22,170 nucleotides of DNA from an uncultured Leptotrichia sp. (GCA_938017765.1 CALIJH010000193.1:1-22170); one strand, 5' to 3'. Positions 1 through 6,293 are shown, counted from the first letter of the stretch. Made by a program: numbers and translations. The notes: generated by a model not told the origin, from the letters alone.

Positions 1-54
1 ATAAATGTTACTTTAAAAGGAAATTTTGAAATATTAAGAACAATTATTGAATAA
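1..54 (+). CDS. C-terminal tail of an unidentified protein (cut by window edge)
   Basis: Frame 1 is open from the first base and gives 17 residues ending in FEILRTIIE before a TAA at 52-54; the other two forward frames contain stops here. The stop lies 23 nt before the TTG of the next gene, whose ribosome-binding site sits in the gap, so the two are probably cotranscribed. Too little is present to name a family. Confidence 0.45.
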   Translation: MNVTLKGNFEILRTIIE

Positions 55-77
55 AATATTGAAAGAGGTGAAGTAAA

Positions 78-1256
78 TTGAAATATAATTTTGATGAAAT
101 AATTGATAGAAAGAACAACCACTCTACGAAATACAACGAGCTTATGAAAAAATTCGGAACGGATGACGTTATTCCCCTTTGGATTGCCGATATGGATTTC
201 AAAACGGCAGAACCCATAATAAAAGCTGTTGAAGAAAAAGCAAGACACGGGATTTTCGGCTATGTTTACAGACCCGATGAATATTTTCAGTCTTTTATAA
301 ATTGGCAAAAAAGACAGCATAACTGGAATGTGAACAAGGAACTGTTAAGTTTCAGCATAGGTGTTGTTCCCGCCCTTGCTACATTAGTTAAGCAATTTTC
401 AGAAAAAGGCGATAAAATACTAATTCAGACACCTGTTTATTCCGAATTTTATGATATTAATCATGATAATGGAAGAACAGTTATTGAAAATAAATTTTCG
501 GAAAAAGACGGAGAATATTTCTTAGATTTGAAAGATCTTGAAAATAAGTTGAAAGAACAGCCAAAATTATTTATTTTCTGTAACCCTCAGAATCCTATCG
601 GACATGTATGGACTTATGACGAACTGAAAGCTATTGGAGATTTATGTATCAAATATAACGTTCCCGTAGTATCGGATGAAATTCATGCAGATCTCACTTT
701 ATGGGGAAATAAGCATATCCCTTTTGCAAGTGTTTCAGAAGAAATCGGCAAAAATACTATCACTTGCACATCTACGGGAAAAGCCTTCAATCTTGCGGGA
801 TTACAATGTGCAACTGTAGTATTCAACAATTTACAGGAAAAACAGAAGTTCGACAAATTTTGGAAAGACCTTGAAGTACATAGAAACAATCCTTTCAATT
901 TAGTCGCTACAATCGCTGCTTACAATGAGGGAGATGAATATCTTTCCCAGCTGAAAAAATATCTTGAAGATAATATTATGTTTGTTCATAATTATTTAAA
1001 AGACAACATTCCTAAGATAAAATCAAATATTCCTCAAGCTACTTATTTAATTTGGCTTGATTGTCGGGAATTAGGGTTAAATCAAAAAGAACTTGAAGAA
1101 TTTATGTTAAAAAAAGCAAAACTCGGACTTAATCCGGGAAGAGCCTTTCAGAAAGATTTGGAAGGATTTATGAGGCTCAATTCCGCCTGTCCGAGAGCTG
1201 TCCTAAAAAAAGCAATGGAACAACTGAAAAATGCTGTAAACGAACTTTTAAAATAA
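78..1256 (+). CDS. patB: MalY/PatB-type aminotransferase (cystathionine beta-lyase, C-S lyase)
   Basis: A 392-residue fold-type I PLP enzyme of the MalY/PatB branch, which cleaves cystathionine or cysteine to a thiol or H2S, pyruvate and ammonia in the cytoplasm. Visible family marks are PLWIADMDF near residue 33, the CNPQNPIG loop (168-175), SDEIHAD (199-205, the Asp that contacts the pyridine nitrogen), the Schiff-base lysine K235 in TSTGKAFNLAG, and the carboxylate-binding arginine R366 in FMRLNSACPR. Length is normal for the family. The start is TTG: AGAGGTG at 64-70 sits 7 nt upstream, and no ATG competes. The exact substrate cannot be read from sequence; an aminotransferase role is possible but less likely. 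It precedes a methionine-sulfoxide repair operon but is separated from it by a putative terminator and a fresh promoter, so the shared sulfur theme may be coincidental. Confidence 0.88.
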   Translation: MKYNFDEIIDRKNNHSTKYNELMKKFGTDDVIPLWIADMDFKTAEPIIKAVEEKARHGIFGYVYRPDEYFQSFINWQKRQHNWNVNKELLSFSIGVVPALATLVKQFSEKGDKILIQTPVYSEFYDINHDNGRTVIENKFSEKDGEYFLDLKDLENKLKEQPKLFIFCNPQNPIGHVWTYDELKAIGDLCIKYNVPVVSDEIHADLTLWGNKHIPFASVSEEIGKNTITCTSTGKAFNLAGLQCATVVFNNLQEKQKFDKFWKDLEVHRNNPFNLVATIAAYNEGDEYLSQLKKYLEDNIMFVHNYLKDNIPKIKSNIPQATYLIWLDCRELGLNQKELEEFMLKKAKLGLNPGRAFQKDLEGFMRLNSACPRAVLKKAMEQLKNAVNELLK

Positions 1257-1283
1257 ACTCTGTATAATAATTAATTATAATTC

Positions 1284-1339
1284 CAATGTAAAAAATATAT
1301 TTATTCATATAATAAAATATTATTTTTTACATTGTTTTT
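1284..1339 (+). terminator. AT-rich intrinsic terminator after the C-S lyase gene
   Basis: A perfect 14-bp inverted repeat (CAATGTAAAAAATA at 1284-1297, its complement at 1321-1334) encloses a 23-nt loop and is followed by five T residues. The stem has few G-C pairs, so termination strength is uncertain, but position and T-run fit. Confidence 0.5.
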
Positions 1340-1377
1340 ATTGTTAAATTTTGATTTTAAATATTTTATTTTATTCA

Positions 1378-1406
1378 TTGACAATATAACATAAATATAG
1401 TATTAT
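1378..1406 (+). promoter_or_regulatory. Sigma-70-type promoter of the msrAB operon
   Basis: TTGACA at 1378-1383, a 17-nt spacer, and TATTAT at 1401-1406, one mismatch from the full consensus. Transcription would start near 1413, leaving a leader of about 160 nt. Confidence 0.75.
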
Positions 1407-1421
1407 ATTTGTATGTAAAAA

Positions 1422-1455
1422 TATTTTCGAGGAAAAAGATATATATCCGAAAATA
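1422..1455 (+). promoter_or_regulatory. Leader hairpin 1 of msrAB
   Basis: TATTTTCG (1422-1429) and CGAAAATA (1448-1455) form a perfect 8-bp stem with an 18-nt loop that contains an AGGAAAAAG stretch. It begins about 10 nt after the predicted transcription start. There is no T-run after it, so it is not a terminator by itself; it may stabilise the mRNA or be regulatory. Confidence 0.4.
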
Positions 1456-1522
1456 GAAAATAAAATTATCCGTACTTAATTTAGTTTCTAAATTTGAAAA
1501 TGATACTAATATTTAACTTATC

Positions 1523-1562
1523 GAAAGGAGTGCTAAAAAGATAAAAAAAAACTTTATCTTTT
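1523..1562 (+). promoter_or_regulatory. Shine-Dalgarno plus hairpin before the msrAB start
   Basis: GAAAGGAG (1523-1530) is followed by a perfect 10-bp stem, AAAAGATAAA (1536-1545) with TTTATCTTTT (1553-1562), and a 7-nt loop. No start codon lies at normal distance from the GGAG: GTG at 1530 runs into TAA after four codons, and the msrAB frame has a TAA at 1534-1536. An ATG at 1568 opens only Met-Lys-Leu-stop and overlaps the msrAB ATG. Confidence 0.5.
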
Positions 1563-1575
1563 ACCTGATGAAATT

Positions 1576-2694
1576 ATGAAATACAAAAGTGTGTTCATTT
1601 TATTTACTCTATCTGCTGTTCTTTTTTCAGCAGTTACGGTTATGAAAAATGACAATATGTCAAAATCTAAAAAAGATATGAAAATGCAAAATATGAATAA
1701 TAAGAAAGGAATGATAATGGACGACAAAAATACCGCAAAATCCGATGCAAAAGAAAATATAAGGGAAATATATCTCGCAGGAGGGTGTTTCTGGGGGATT
1801 GAAGCTTATATGGAAAGAATATATGGAGTAAAGGATGCTACTGTAGGCTATGCCAATGGAAAAACAACTGATACGAACTATCAGCTGATACACGGTACAG
1901 GCCATGCAGAAACGGTACATGTAAAATATGATACCAATAAAATATCCCTTGAAAAATTACTGAAATATTATTTTCAGGTTATAGACCCTACAAGTGTAAA
2001 TAAACAGGGAAATGACAGAGGAAGACAATATAGAACGGGAATATATTACACAGACTCAAAAGATAAGAATATTATTCTAAAAGAAATTGGAGAACAGCAA
2101 AAAAAATATAACGACAAAATTCAAGTTGAAGTAGAGCCACTGAAAAATTATATATTAGCCGAAGAATATCATCAGGACTATCTGAAGAAAAATCCTAACG
2201 GATACTGCCATATAGATTTGGAACAGGCAAATAATGTTATTATAGACCCTAATGACTACCCTAAACCGAGTGATAAGGAACTTCAGTCAAAACTGACTCC
2301 TTTACAGTACAGTGTTACTCAGAAAAAAAATACCGAACATTCTTTCAGTAATGAATACTGGGACAATCATGAAGCAGGGTTATATGTAGATATAACTACC
2401 GGCGAACCCCTATTTTCATCAAAAGATAAGTATGACTCAGGCTGCGGCTGGCCAAGTTTTACAAAACCTATTATAAAAGAAGTCGTTACTTATCAGGAAG
2501 ACACCAGTTTTAACATGATAAGAACAGAAGTCCTAAGCAGAAGCGGAAAAGCACATTTAGGACATGTATTTAACGACGGTCCGAAAGACAAAGGCGGACT
2601 AAGATACTGTATAAACAGTGCATCTATAAAATTTATACCATTAAAAAATATGGAAAAAGAAGGTTACGGATACCTTGTAAATCTAATAAAATAA
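1576..2694 (+). CDS. msrAB: Membrane-anchored peptide methionine sulfoxide reductase MsrA-MsrB fusion
   Basis: This 372-residue protein reduces both epimers of methionine sulfoxide. Residues 5-22 are a hydrophobic export signal or anchor with no lipobox, so the enzyme should act outside the cytoplasm. Residues 23-50 are a lysine- and methionine-rich linker (seven Met). The MsrA domain follows (about 64-230) with catalytic C71 in GCFWG and a likely resolving C211 in NGYCH. The MsrB domain (about 240-370) has YSVTQ, SGCGWPSF with resolving C290, HLGHVF, and catalytic C345 in RYCINS; the paired CxxC zinc motifs of some MsrB proteins are absent. It is first of an operon, 18 nt before a CcdA-like gene and followed by an exported thioredoxin-like gene, which would supply its reductant. 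The start at 1576 is the only ATG before the first domain but has no close ribosome-binding site. Confidence 0.95.
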   Translation: MKYKSVFILFTLSAVLFSAVTVMKNDNMSKSKKDMKMQNMNNKKGMIMDDKNTAKSDAKENIREIYLAGGCFWGIEAYMERIYGVKDATVGYANGKTTDTNYQLIHGTGHAETVHVKYDTNKISLEKLLKYYFQVIDPTSVNKQGNDRGRQYRTGIYYTDSKDKNIILKEIGEQQKKYNDKIQVEVEPLKNYILAEEYHQDYLKKNPNGYCHIDLEQANNVIIDPNDYPKPSDKELQSKLTPLQYSVTQKKNTEHSFSNEYWDNHEAGLYVDITTGEPLFSSKDKYDSGCGWPSFTKPIIKEVVTYQEDTSFNMIRTEVLSRSGKAHLGHVFNDGPKDKGGLRYCINSASIKFIPLKNMEKEGYGYLVNLIK

Positions 2695-2712
2695 TTAAGG
2701 AGTAAAAAAAAT

Positions 2713-3357
2713 ATGTTTGAACAGCATTTATTTATAGGAGGAATATTTACAGCAGGGCTTGTATCTTTTTTTTCTCCATGCATCTTCCCTATAGTACCTG
2801 TATATTTGGGAATTTTGAGTAAAGGAAAAAGAACAGTTATAAATACATTTTTATTTATACTCGGGTTATCTTTCACTTTTGTATCTTTAGGATTTAGTGC
2901 AGGATTTTTAGGTCATATATTTTTCAATGATTATATAAGAATTGGAGCAGGCATTCTCGTTATTATCTTAGGAATACATCAGACAGGAATAATCAAACTT
3001 AAGCAACTGGAAAAAACAAAATTACTTACGGTAGACACTCATGGTAAAAATTCATCATTGGAAGCATTGATATTAGGGCTGACATTCAGTTTAGGCTGGA
3101 CTCCGTGTATCGGTCCTGTTTTAGGTTCTATCCTTGCAATTTCAGGAAACGAAGGTTCGGCTCTATATGGAGGAATGATGATGTTTATTTATGTTTTAGG
3201 TCTTTCTATGCCATTTATACTATTTTCTCTTTTTTCAAAAAAAGTCTTGGAAAAAGCAAAAAATTTAAATAAACATTTAAATAAATTCAGAATCATAGGA
3301 GGTATCCTTATAATTTTAATGGGTATTTTACTCATAGCAGACAAACTGCATTTTTAA
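2713..3357 (+). CDS. ccdA: CcdA/DsbD-type transmembrane thiol-electron transporter
   Basis: A 214-residue integral membrane protein of the CcdA family, with about six hydrophobic helices (roughly 7-32, 43-66, 75-93, 116-145, 153-175, 193-210). The family carries reducing equivalents from cytoplasmic thioredoxin across the membrane to exported thiol proteins through one cysteine in helix 1 and one in helix 4. Both are present: C23 in FFSPCIFP and C132 in GWTPCIGP, each followed by the proline-containing motif typical of the family. It lies 18 nt after msrAB with AAGGAG at about 2698-2703, and 41 nt before a thioredoxin-like gene, so its likely role is to recharge that protein, which in turn recharges MsrAB. 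A cytochrome c biogenesis role is less likely because no cytochrome maturation gene is nearby. Confidence 0.9.
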   Translation: MFEQHLFIGGIFTAGLVSFFSPCIFPIVPVYLGILSKGKRTVINTFLFILGLSFTFVSLGFSAGFLGHIFFNDYIRIGAGILVIILGIHQTGIIKLKQLEKTKLLTVDTHGKNSSLEALILGLTFSLGWTPCIGPVLGSILAISGNEGSALYGGMMMFIYVLGLSMPFILFSLFSKKVLEKAKNLNKHLNKFRIIGGILIILMGILLIADKLHF

Positions 3358-3398
3358 ATATAATTAAATATAAAAGAATAATAGAAAGGATAAAAATT

Positions 3399-3872
3399 AT
3401 GAAAAAGATTATTACATTTCTGATGATAATGTTATGTTTCAATTCTTTAGCGACAGGAGGCACTTCATTGGACGGAATTCAGTTAAAAGACTTAAACAAC
3501 AAAACTGTTACACTCGGTAAATATAAAGGAAAAAAAGTTTATATAAAAATGTGGGCTTCATGGTGTCCTACATGTCTTGCAGGATTACATGAAATAAATT
3601 CATTAAGTGCAGATAAAAACAAAAATTTTCATATTATAGCAATAGCTTCTCCCGGACATAGAGGAGAAAAATCTAAAGATAAATTTGTACAATGGTATAA
3701 AGGATTGGAATATAAGAATATTACGGTATTAATAGATGAAAAAGGAGAAGTCCTGAAAAAAGCCCAGATTAGAGGATATCCTTCAAATATTATACTGGAT
3801 TCAAATTCAAATATTATAAAAGTTCTGCCGGGACATTTGAATGCCGAACAGATAAAAGAAGCCGTAAAATAA
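3399..3872 (+). CDS. Exported TlpA/ResA-like thioredoxin
   Basis: A 157-residue protein with an N-terminal signal (MKKIITFLMIMLCFNSLA; no clear lipobox) and a TlpA/AhpC-TSA-like thioredoxin fold. The redox motif is C56-P-T-C59 within WASWCPTC, and the cis-proline is P128 in RGYPSN. The sequence around TSLDGIQLKDLNNK resembles the N-terminal thioredoxin domain of Neisseria PilB, where the same three activities are fused. Its place directly after ccdA and msrAB points to a periplasmic reductant for MsrAB fed by CcdA. AAAGGA at about 3386-3391 serves as ribosome-binding site. Its TAA stop overlaps the ATG of the next, broken reading frame (TAATG), showing that translation was once coupled to a response regulator gene. 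Confidence 0.88.
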   Translation: MKKIITFLMIMLCFNSLATGGTSLDGIQLKDLNNKTVTLGKYKGKKVYIKMWASWCPTCLAGLHEINSLSADKNKNFHIIAIASPGHRGEKSKDKFVQWYKGLEYKNITVLIDEKGEVLKKAQIRGYPSNIILDSNSNIIKVLPGHLNAEQIKEAVK

Positions 3873-4057
3873 TGTATAATATTCTGATTATCGACGATGA
3901 ATTTATAATAAGAAGAGGAATAAAAACTTTTACAAATTTTAAAAAAATGAACGACCTTATTCTCTTAAAAAAAAGTTTTTTTGATCTTATTATAATTTCA
4001 GTTTCCCTTATTTTTACTACTATAAATATTTATACAAAAAATCCAAAAATGATTTGA
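3872..4057 (+). pseudogene. Decayed response regulator remnant (receiver-domain stub)
   Basis: The 61-codon frame begins MYNILIIDDEFIIRRGIKTF, which is the first strand and helix of a receiver domain as found in YesN/AraC-type response regulators, including the paired acidic residues D8-D9. After about residue 24 the match stops. A short stretch, SFFDLIIIS, resembles the phospho-acceptor strand (FDLIITD in intact relatives) but follows after too few residues and has Ser where the Asp belongs. No output domain or histidine kinase follows before the convergent upp gene. I infer a response regulator lost by internal deletion and truncation. The start overlaps the thioredoxin stop by one base, so it was an operon member. 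A still-expressed short peptide cannot be excluded. Confidence 0.72.
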
Positions 4058-4087
4058 ACTAAATTCAATATTTTTGGATTTATTTTT
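4039..4087 (+). terminator. Terminator of the msrAB operon
   Basis: A perfect 12-bp stem, AAATCCAAAAAT (4039-4050) with ATTTTTGGATTT (4070-4081), has a 19-nt loop and a T-rich tail. The stop of the broken regulator frame lies in the loop. Being a near-symmetrical stem between convergent genes it could also act on upp transcripts. Confidence 0.6.
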
Positions 4088-4176
4088 ATATCTACCAAAC
4101 TTTTATGACACTTCAAAGAGTTATCCTAAAAAATTTTAAAACTATATCTGTATTGTTATTTGTATTATTATTTTTT

Positions 4177-4193
4177 CAGAATAATTTATTCTG
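4177..4193. repeat. 17-nt palindrome downstream of upp
   Basis: CAGAATAATTTATTCTG is an 8-bp perfect inverted repeat around one base, about 25 nt beyond the upp stop. On the - strand it is followed by A rather than T residues, so it is a poor intrinsic terminator; it may be a 3' stabilising hairpin. Confidence 0.3.
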
Positions 4194-4217
4194 TTAATCT
4201 ATCATCTAAATTGCTCA

Positions 4218-4841
4218 TTATTTCGTTCCGAATATTCTATCTCCTGCATCTCCCAATCCGGGGTAAATATATGCCTTAGAATTAAGTCCCTCATCTATTG
4301 CAGCTATATAAAGGTCAACGTCAGGATGTTTCTCTATGACCTTTTTTATGCCTTCAGGAGCACCTATAATACACAACATGGTAATATTTTTTACTCCTTT
4401 TTCCTTTAAATAATCAATAGTATAAATCATAGACCCCCCTGTCGCGAGCATGGGATCTGTTATAAACACTTGACTTTCCGCCACATTCATAGGCATTTTT
4501 GCATAGTAGTAAACAGGTTTCAAAGTTTCTTCATTTCTATATACTCCCAAATGTCCGACTTTGGCATTGGGAAGCAATTGCAAGATACCTTCTACCATTC
4601 CCAGACCCGCTCTCAAAATAGGTACTAATGTTACAGGCTCATCTAAAATTTTTGTTTTTGTTTTCTGAATAGGTGTTTCAATCTCAATTTCTTTTAATTG
4701 TAAATGTTTTGTCGCTTCATAAACCATAAGTCCTGCTATTTCATTCAAACTTTCTCTAAACAGCTTTGTATCAGTATTTTTATTTCTTAAATTTGTAAGT
4801 TTATGCTCAATTAGAGGATGTTTTAATTCATAAACCGCCAT
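4218..4841 (-). CDS. upp: Uracil phosphoribosyltransferase
   Basis: This 207-residue cytoplasmic enzyme salvages uracil with PRPP to give UMP. The family signature is complete: ILRAGLG at 76-82, the PRPP-binding loop DPMLATGGS at 129-137 preceded by VFIT, and the uracil-binding C-terminus YIYPGLGDAGDR at 191-202. Length matches the family. The ATG is preceded by GGAGTG about 8 nt upstream. It lies downstream of rpmE on the same strand but a good terminator separates them, and I see no clear promoter in the short gap, so expression may depend on read-through. It converges on the msrAB operon. Confidence 0.96.
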   Translation of the reverse strand: MAVYELKHPLIEHKLTNLRNKNTDTKLFRESLNEIAGLMVYEATKHLQLKEIEIETPIQKTKTKILDEPVTLVPILRAGLGMVEGILQLLPNAKVGHLGVYRNEETLKPVYYYAKMPMNVAESQVFITDPMLATGGSMIYTIDYLKEKGVKNITMLCIIGAPEGIKKVIEKHPDVDLYIAAIDEGLNSKAYIYPGLGDAGDRIFGTK

Positions 4842-4878
4842 TGATAATCACTCCATTCTTTATTTTCTATAAATTCTC

Positions 4879-4921
4879 AAAAAAAAACAGAGAATACTAC
4901 TATTAAAAATAGTAACTCTGT
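4879..4921 (-). terminator. Intrinsic terminator after rpmE
   Basis: Read on the - strand, ACAGAG pairs with CTCTGT and an inner ACTATT pairs with AATAGT; the hairpin is followed by nine T residues (A-run at 4879-4887 on the + strand). It begins within 10 nt of the rpmE stop. Confidence 0.75.
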
Positions 4922-4926
4922 CCGTA

Positions 4927-5166
4927 TTATAAATTATATTTTTTCTTAAATTTATCAACTCTTCCTGTTTCATCGACAAATTTAGATTTACCTGTATAAA
5001 AAGGATGCGAAGTTGAACTTGTTGCAACTTTAATTACAGGATATTCTTGTCCTTCAAAAGTTGTCGTTTCTTTTGAAGCTTTTGTAGATTTTCCTAAAAA
5101 TCTATCTCCGTTACTTGTATCTTCAAATACAACAAATCTGTAGTCAGGATGTATATCTTTTTTCAT
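4927..5166 (-). CDS. rpmE2: 50S ribosomal protein L31, type B (zinc-free)
   Basis: A 79-residue L31 of the type B class, shown by KKDIHPDYRFVVFEDTS at the N-terminus and SSTSHPFYTGK in the middle. It has no cysteine at all, so it lacks the zinc-binding CxxC of type A L31. In organisms with both types the zinc-free form takes over when zinc is scarce; whether this genome also holds type A cannot be seen here, and no zinc-regulator operator is obvious upstream. A GAAAGGAGTC ribosome-binding site and a good promoter lie upstream, and a strong terminator follows at once, so it looks like a single-gene unit. Confidence 0.95.
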   Translation of the reverse strand: MKKDIHPDYRFVVFEDTSNGDRFLGKSTKASKETTTFEGQEYPVIKVATSSTSHPFYTGKSKFVDETGRVDKFKKKYNL

Positions 5167-5221
5167 ATTTGACTCCTTTCTATCTATTAAATTTACGATA
5201 TTTTTTTCGCTATTTCAAATA

Positions 5222-5250
5222 ATAATATCATATTTTCATCATATTTTCAA
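5222..5250 (-). promoter_or_regulatory. Promoter of rpmE
   Basis: On the - strand, TTGAAA (5245-5250), a 17-nt spacer and TATTAT (5222-5227). It lies about 55 nt upstream of the rpmE start and beyond the terminator of the FadA-like pair. Confidence 0.65.
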
Positions 5251-5275
5251 GTGATTTTTTGAAACAAAATAAATA

Positions 5276-5310
5276 AAAAATAGGTTCAATAAAATCTTAA
5301 ACCTATTTTT
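5276..5310 (-). terminator. Terminator of the FadA-like gene pair
   Basis: AAAAATAGGTT (5276-5286) and AACCTATTTTT (5300-5310) form a perfect 11-bp stem with a 13-nt loop. On the - strand the stem ends in a run of T residues. It lies 46 nt after the stop of the second FadA-like gene and is symmetrical enough to work in both directions. Confidence 0.7.
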
Positions 5311-5356
5311 CACTAATTAAATAATCTTTTGTAAGCAATATTATTTACTAAGGTTA

Positions 5357-5746
5357 TTATCTTAAAGATTTCAATAATTCAAAATCTTCTAATATTTTTT
5401 GTTCTTTTTTGATTTCTTTGTCTAATTCAGCTCTTAAAGATTTGAATTCAGCCATTTTTTGTTTGAATTCTTTTCCGAAGATACTTGTATTAGCATTTGC
5501 TTCAATATCAGCTATTCTTTGGTCAATATTTGCTTGCATAGCTACATATTTGTCCAATCTTTGTTGAGCTGCTTGAGCTAAAGCTGCTTGCTCATTGAAT
5601 TTTTGTTGCTCCATTTGGTCTAATCTCTGTAATTGTTTTTCTAAATTGTTTAAACTGTCTTCTAAAGAAGATTTTTTTGCCGGTGCTGCATAAGCCATAC
5701 TACTTAATACTAATACACCTGCTAAAACTGCTAATTTTTTTTTCAT
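5357..5746 (-). CDS. FadA-like adhesin, second of a tandem pair
   Basis: A 129-residue exported protein with a signal peptide (1-20, cut after AYA) and an otherwise almost wholly helical, charged sequence forming an antiparallel coiled-coil hairpin. It has the marks of the Fusobacterium FadA family: an N-terminal segment rich in Q/A with QKFNEQAALAQAAQQRLD, a turn region EANANTSIFGKEF, and a C-terminal helix KEIKKEQKILEDFELLKSLR. FadA of F. nucleatum forms surface filaments that bind host cadherin; whether this paralogue binds host cells is unknown. It has no cysteine. It follows the first FadA-like gene by only 2 nt, and its ribosome-binding site lies within the last codons of that gene, so the two should be translated in concert. 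Unlike F. nucleatum FadA it ends in Lys-Ser-Leu-Arg without the Gly-Asn end. Confidence 0.82.
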   Translation of the reverse strand: MKKKLAVLAGVLVLSSMAYAAPAKKSSLEDSLNNLEKQLQRLDQMEQQKFNEQAALAQAAQQRLDKYVAMQANIDQRIADIEANANTSIFGKEFKQKMAEFKSLRAELDKEIKKEQKILEDFELLKSLR

Positions 5747-5748
5747 TT

Positions 5749-6129
5749 TTAATTTCCTCCTTTTAATTCTTCTACTTTATTAAAATTATCTACTACTTTA
5801 GATAATCTTGCTATTTCTACATCTAATGCTTTTACTACATTTTTATATTCTTTTACAAGAGTTTCATACTCACCTTTGAAATATTTTGTGTTTCTTGTTT
5901 GTTCCAATTTAACCATTTTTTCTTCAATAGCTGCTTTCAAGGCTTGTTTTTCCTGTAACTGTTGAGAAGCATTTTCAGCATTTCCTCTCAATTTTGAATA
6001 TTGCTGATTTTCCATATTAACAAGTTGGTTATATTCATTTTCCAATTTGTTATATTTAGCATTTAATGTTTGATAATCTGCAAATGAAACTGCACTTAAC
6101 AATACAAATAAAATTCCTAATTTTTTCAT
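5749..6129 (-). CDS. FadA-like adhesin, first of a tandem pair
   Basis: A 126-residue exported protein: signal peptide 1-17 (cut before DYQTLN), then a helical coiled-coil hairpin. The C-terminal half, ARLSKVVDNFNKVEELKGGN, aligns well with the end of F. nucleatum FadA including the final Gly-Asn, and TRNTKYFKGEYETL corresponds to the FadA turn segment. It is clearly a paralogue of the next gene but well diverged. It is driven by a promoter matching the sigma-70 consensus at every position and has AGGAGG 6 nt before its ATG, so high expression is expected. Its final codons (Lys-Gly-Gly-Asn-stop) spell AAAGGAGG and act as the ribosome-binding site of the next gene. Host-binding function is inferred from the family only. 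Confidence 0.84.
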   Translation of the reverse strand: MKKLGILFVLLSAVSFADYQTLNAKYNKLENEYNQLVNMENQQYSKLRGNAENASQQLQEKQALKAAIEEKMVKLEQTRNTKYFKGEYETLVKEYKNVVKALDVEIARLSKVVDNFNKVEELKGGN

Positions 6130-6183
6130 AACATCCTCCTAAAGATATTTAATTAATTGTATTTCAAAACAAATCTTTTGTAT

Positions 6184-6212
6184 ATTATATATTATTTATA
6201 CTACCTTGTCAA
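6184..6212 (-). promoter_or_regulatory. Consensus promoter of the FadA-like pair
   Basis: On the - strand TTGACA (6207-6212), exactly 17 nt, TATAAT (6184-6189): a perfect sigma-70 consensus. The predicted 5' leader is about 48 nt. Confidence 0.85.
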
Positions 6213-6239
6213 TATTTTTCTTGACCAATTCGTTTTAAG

Positions 6240-6267
6240 AAAAAGAGCTAATTTAATAGCTCTTTTT
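6240..6267 (-). terminator. Terminator of ompA
   Basis: AAAAAGAGCTA (6240-6250) and TAGCTCTTTTT (6257-6267) form a perfect 11-bp stem with a 6-nt loop; on the - strand it ends in a T-run. It lies 26 nt after the ompA stop and separates ompA from the FadA-like pair. Confidence 0.8.
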
Positions 6268-6293
6268 TATTTTGAATATTAAATTTTAACAAA

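Larger units (their letters stand above)
1257..1575 (+). other. Gap of 319 bases: terminator, promoter and long msrAB leader
   Basis: No gene is visible. In order, the stretch holds the terminator at 1284-1339, the promoter at 1378-1406, a leader of about 160 nt with two perfect hairpins (1422-1455 and 1536-1562), and a good Shine-Dalgarno at 1523-1530 that lies unusually far (45 nt) from the first usable ATG at 1576. Confidence 0.7.

Noticed and set aside
2664..2876. 70-codon frame on the - strand across the msrAB/ccdA junction
   Set aside because: Antisense to two strongly supported genes and lacking any similarity.
4177..4193. Palindrome as a proper upp terminator
   Set aside because: No T-run follows on the - strand, so I list it only as a palindrome.
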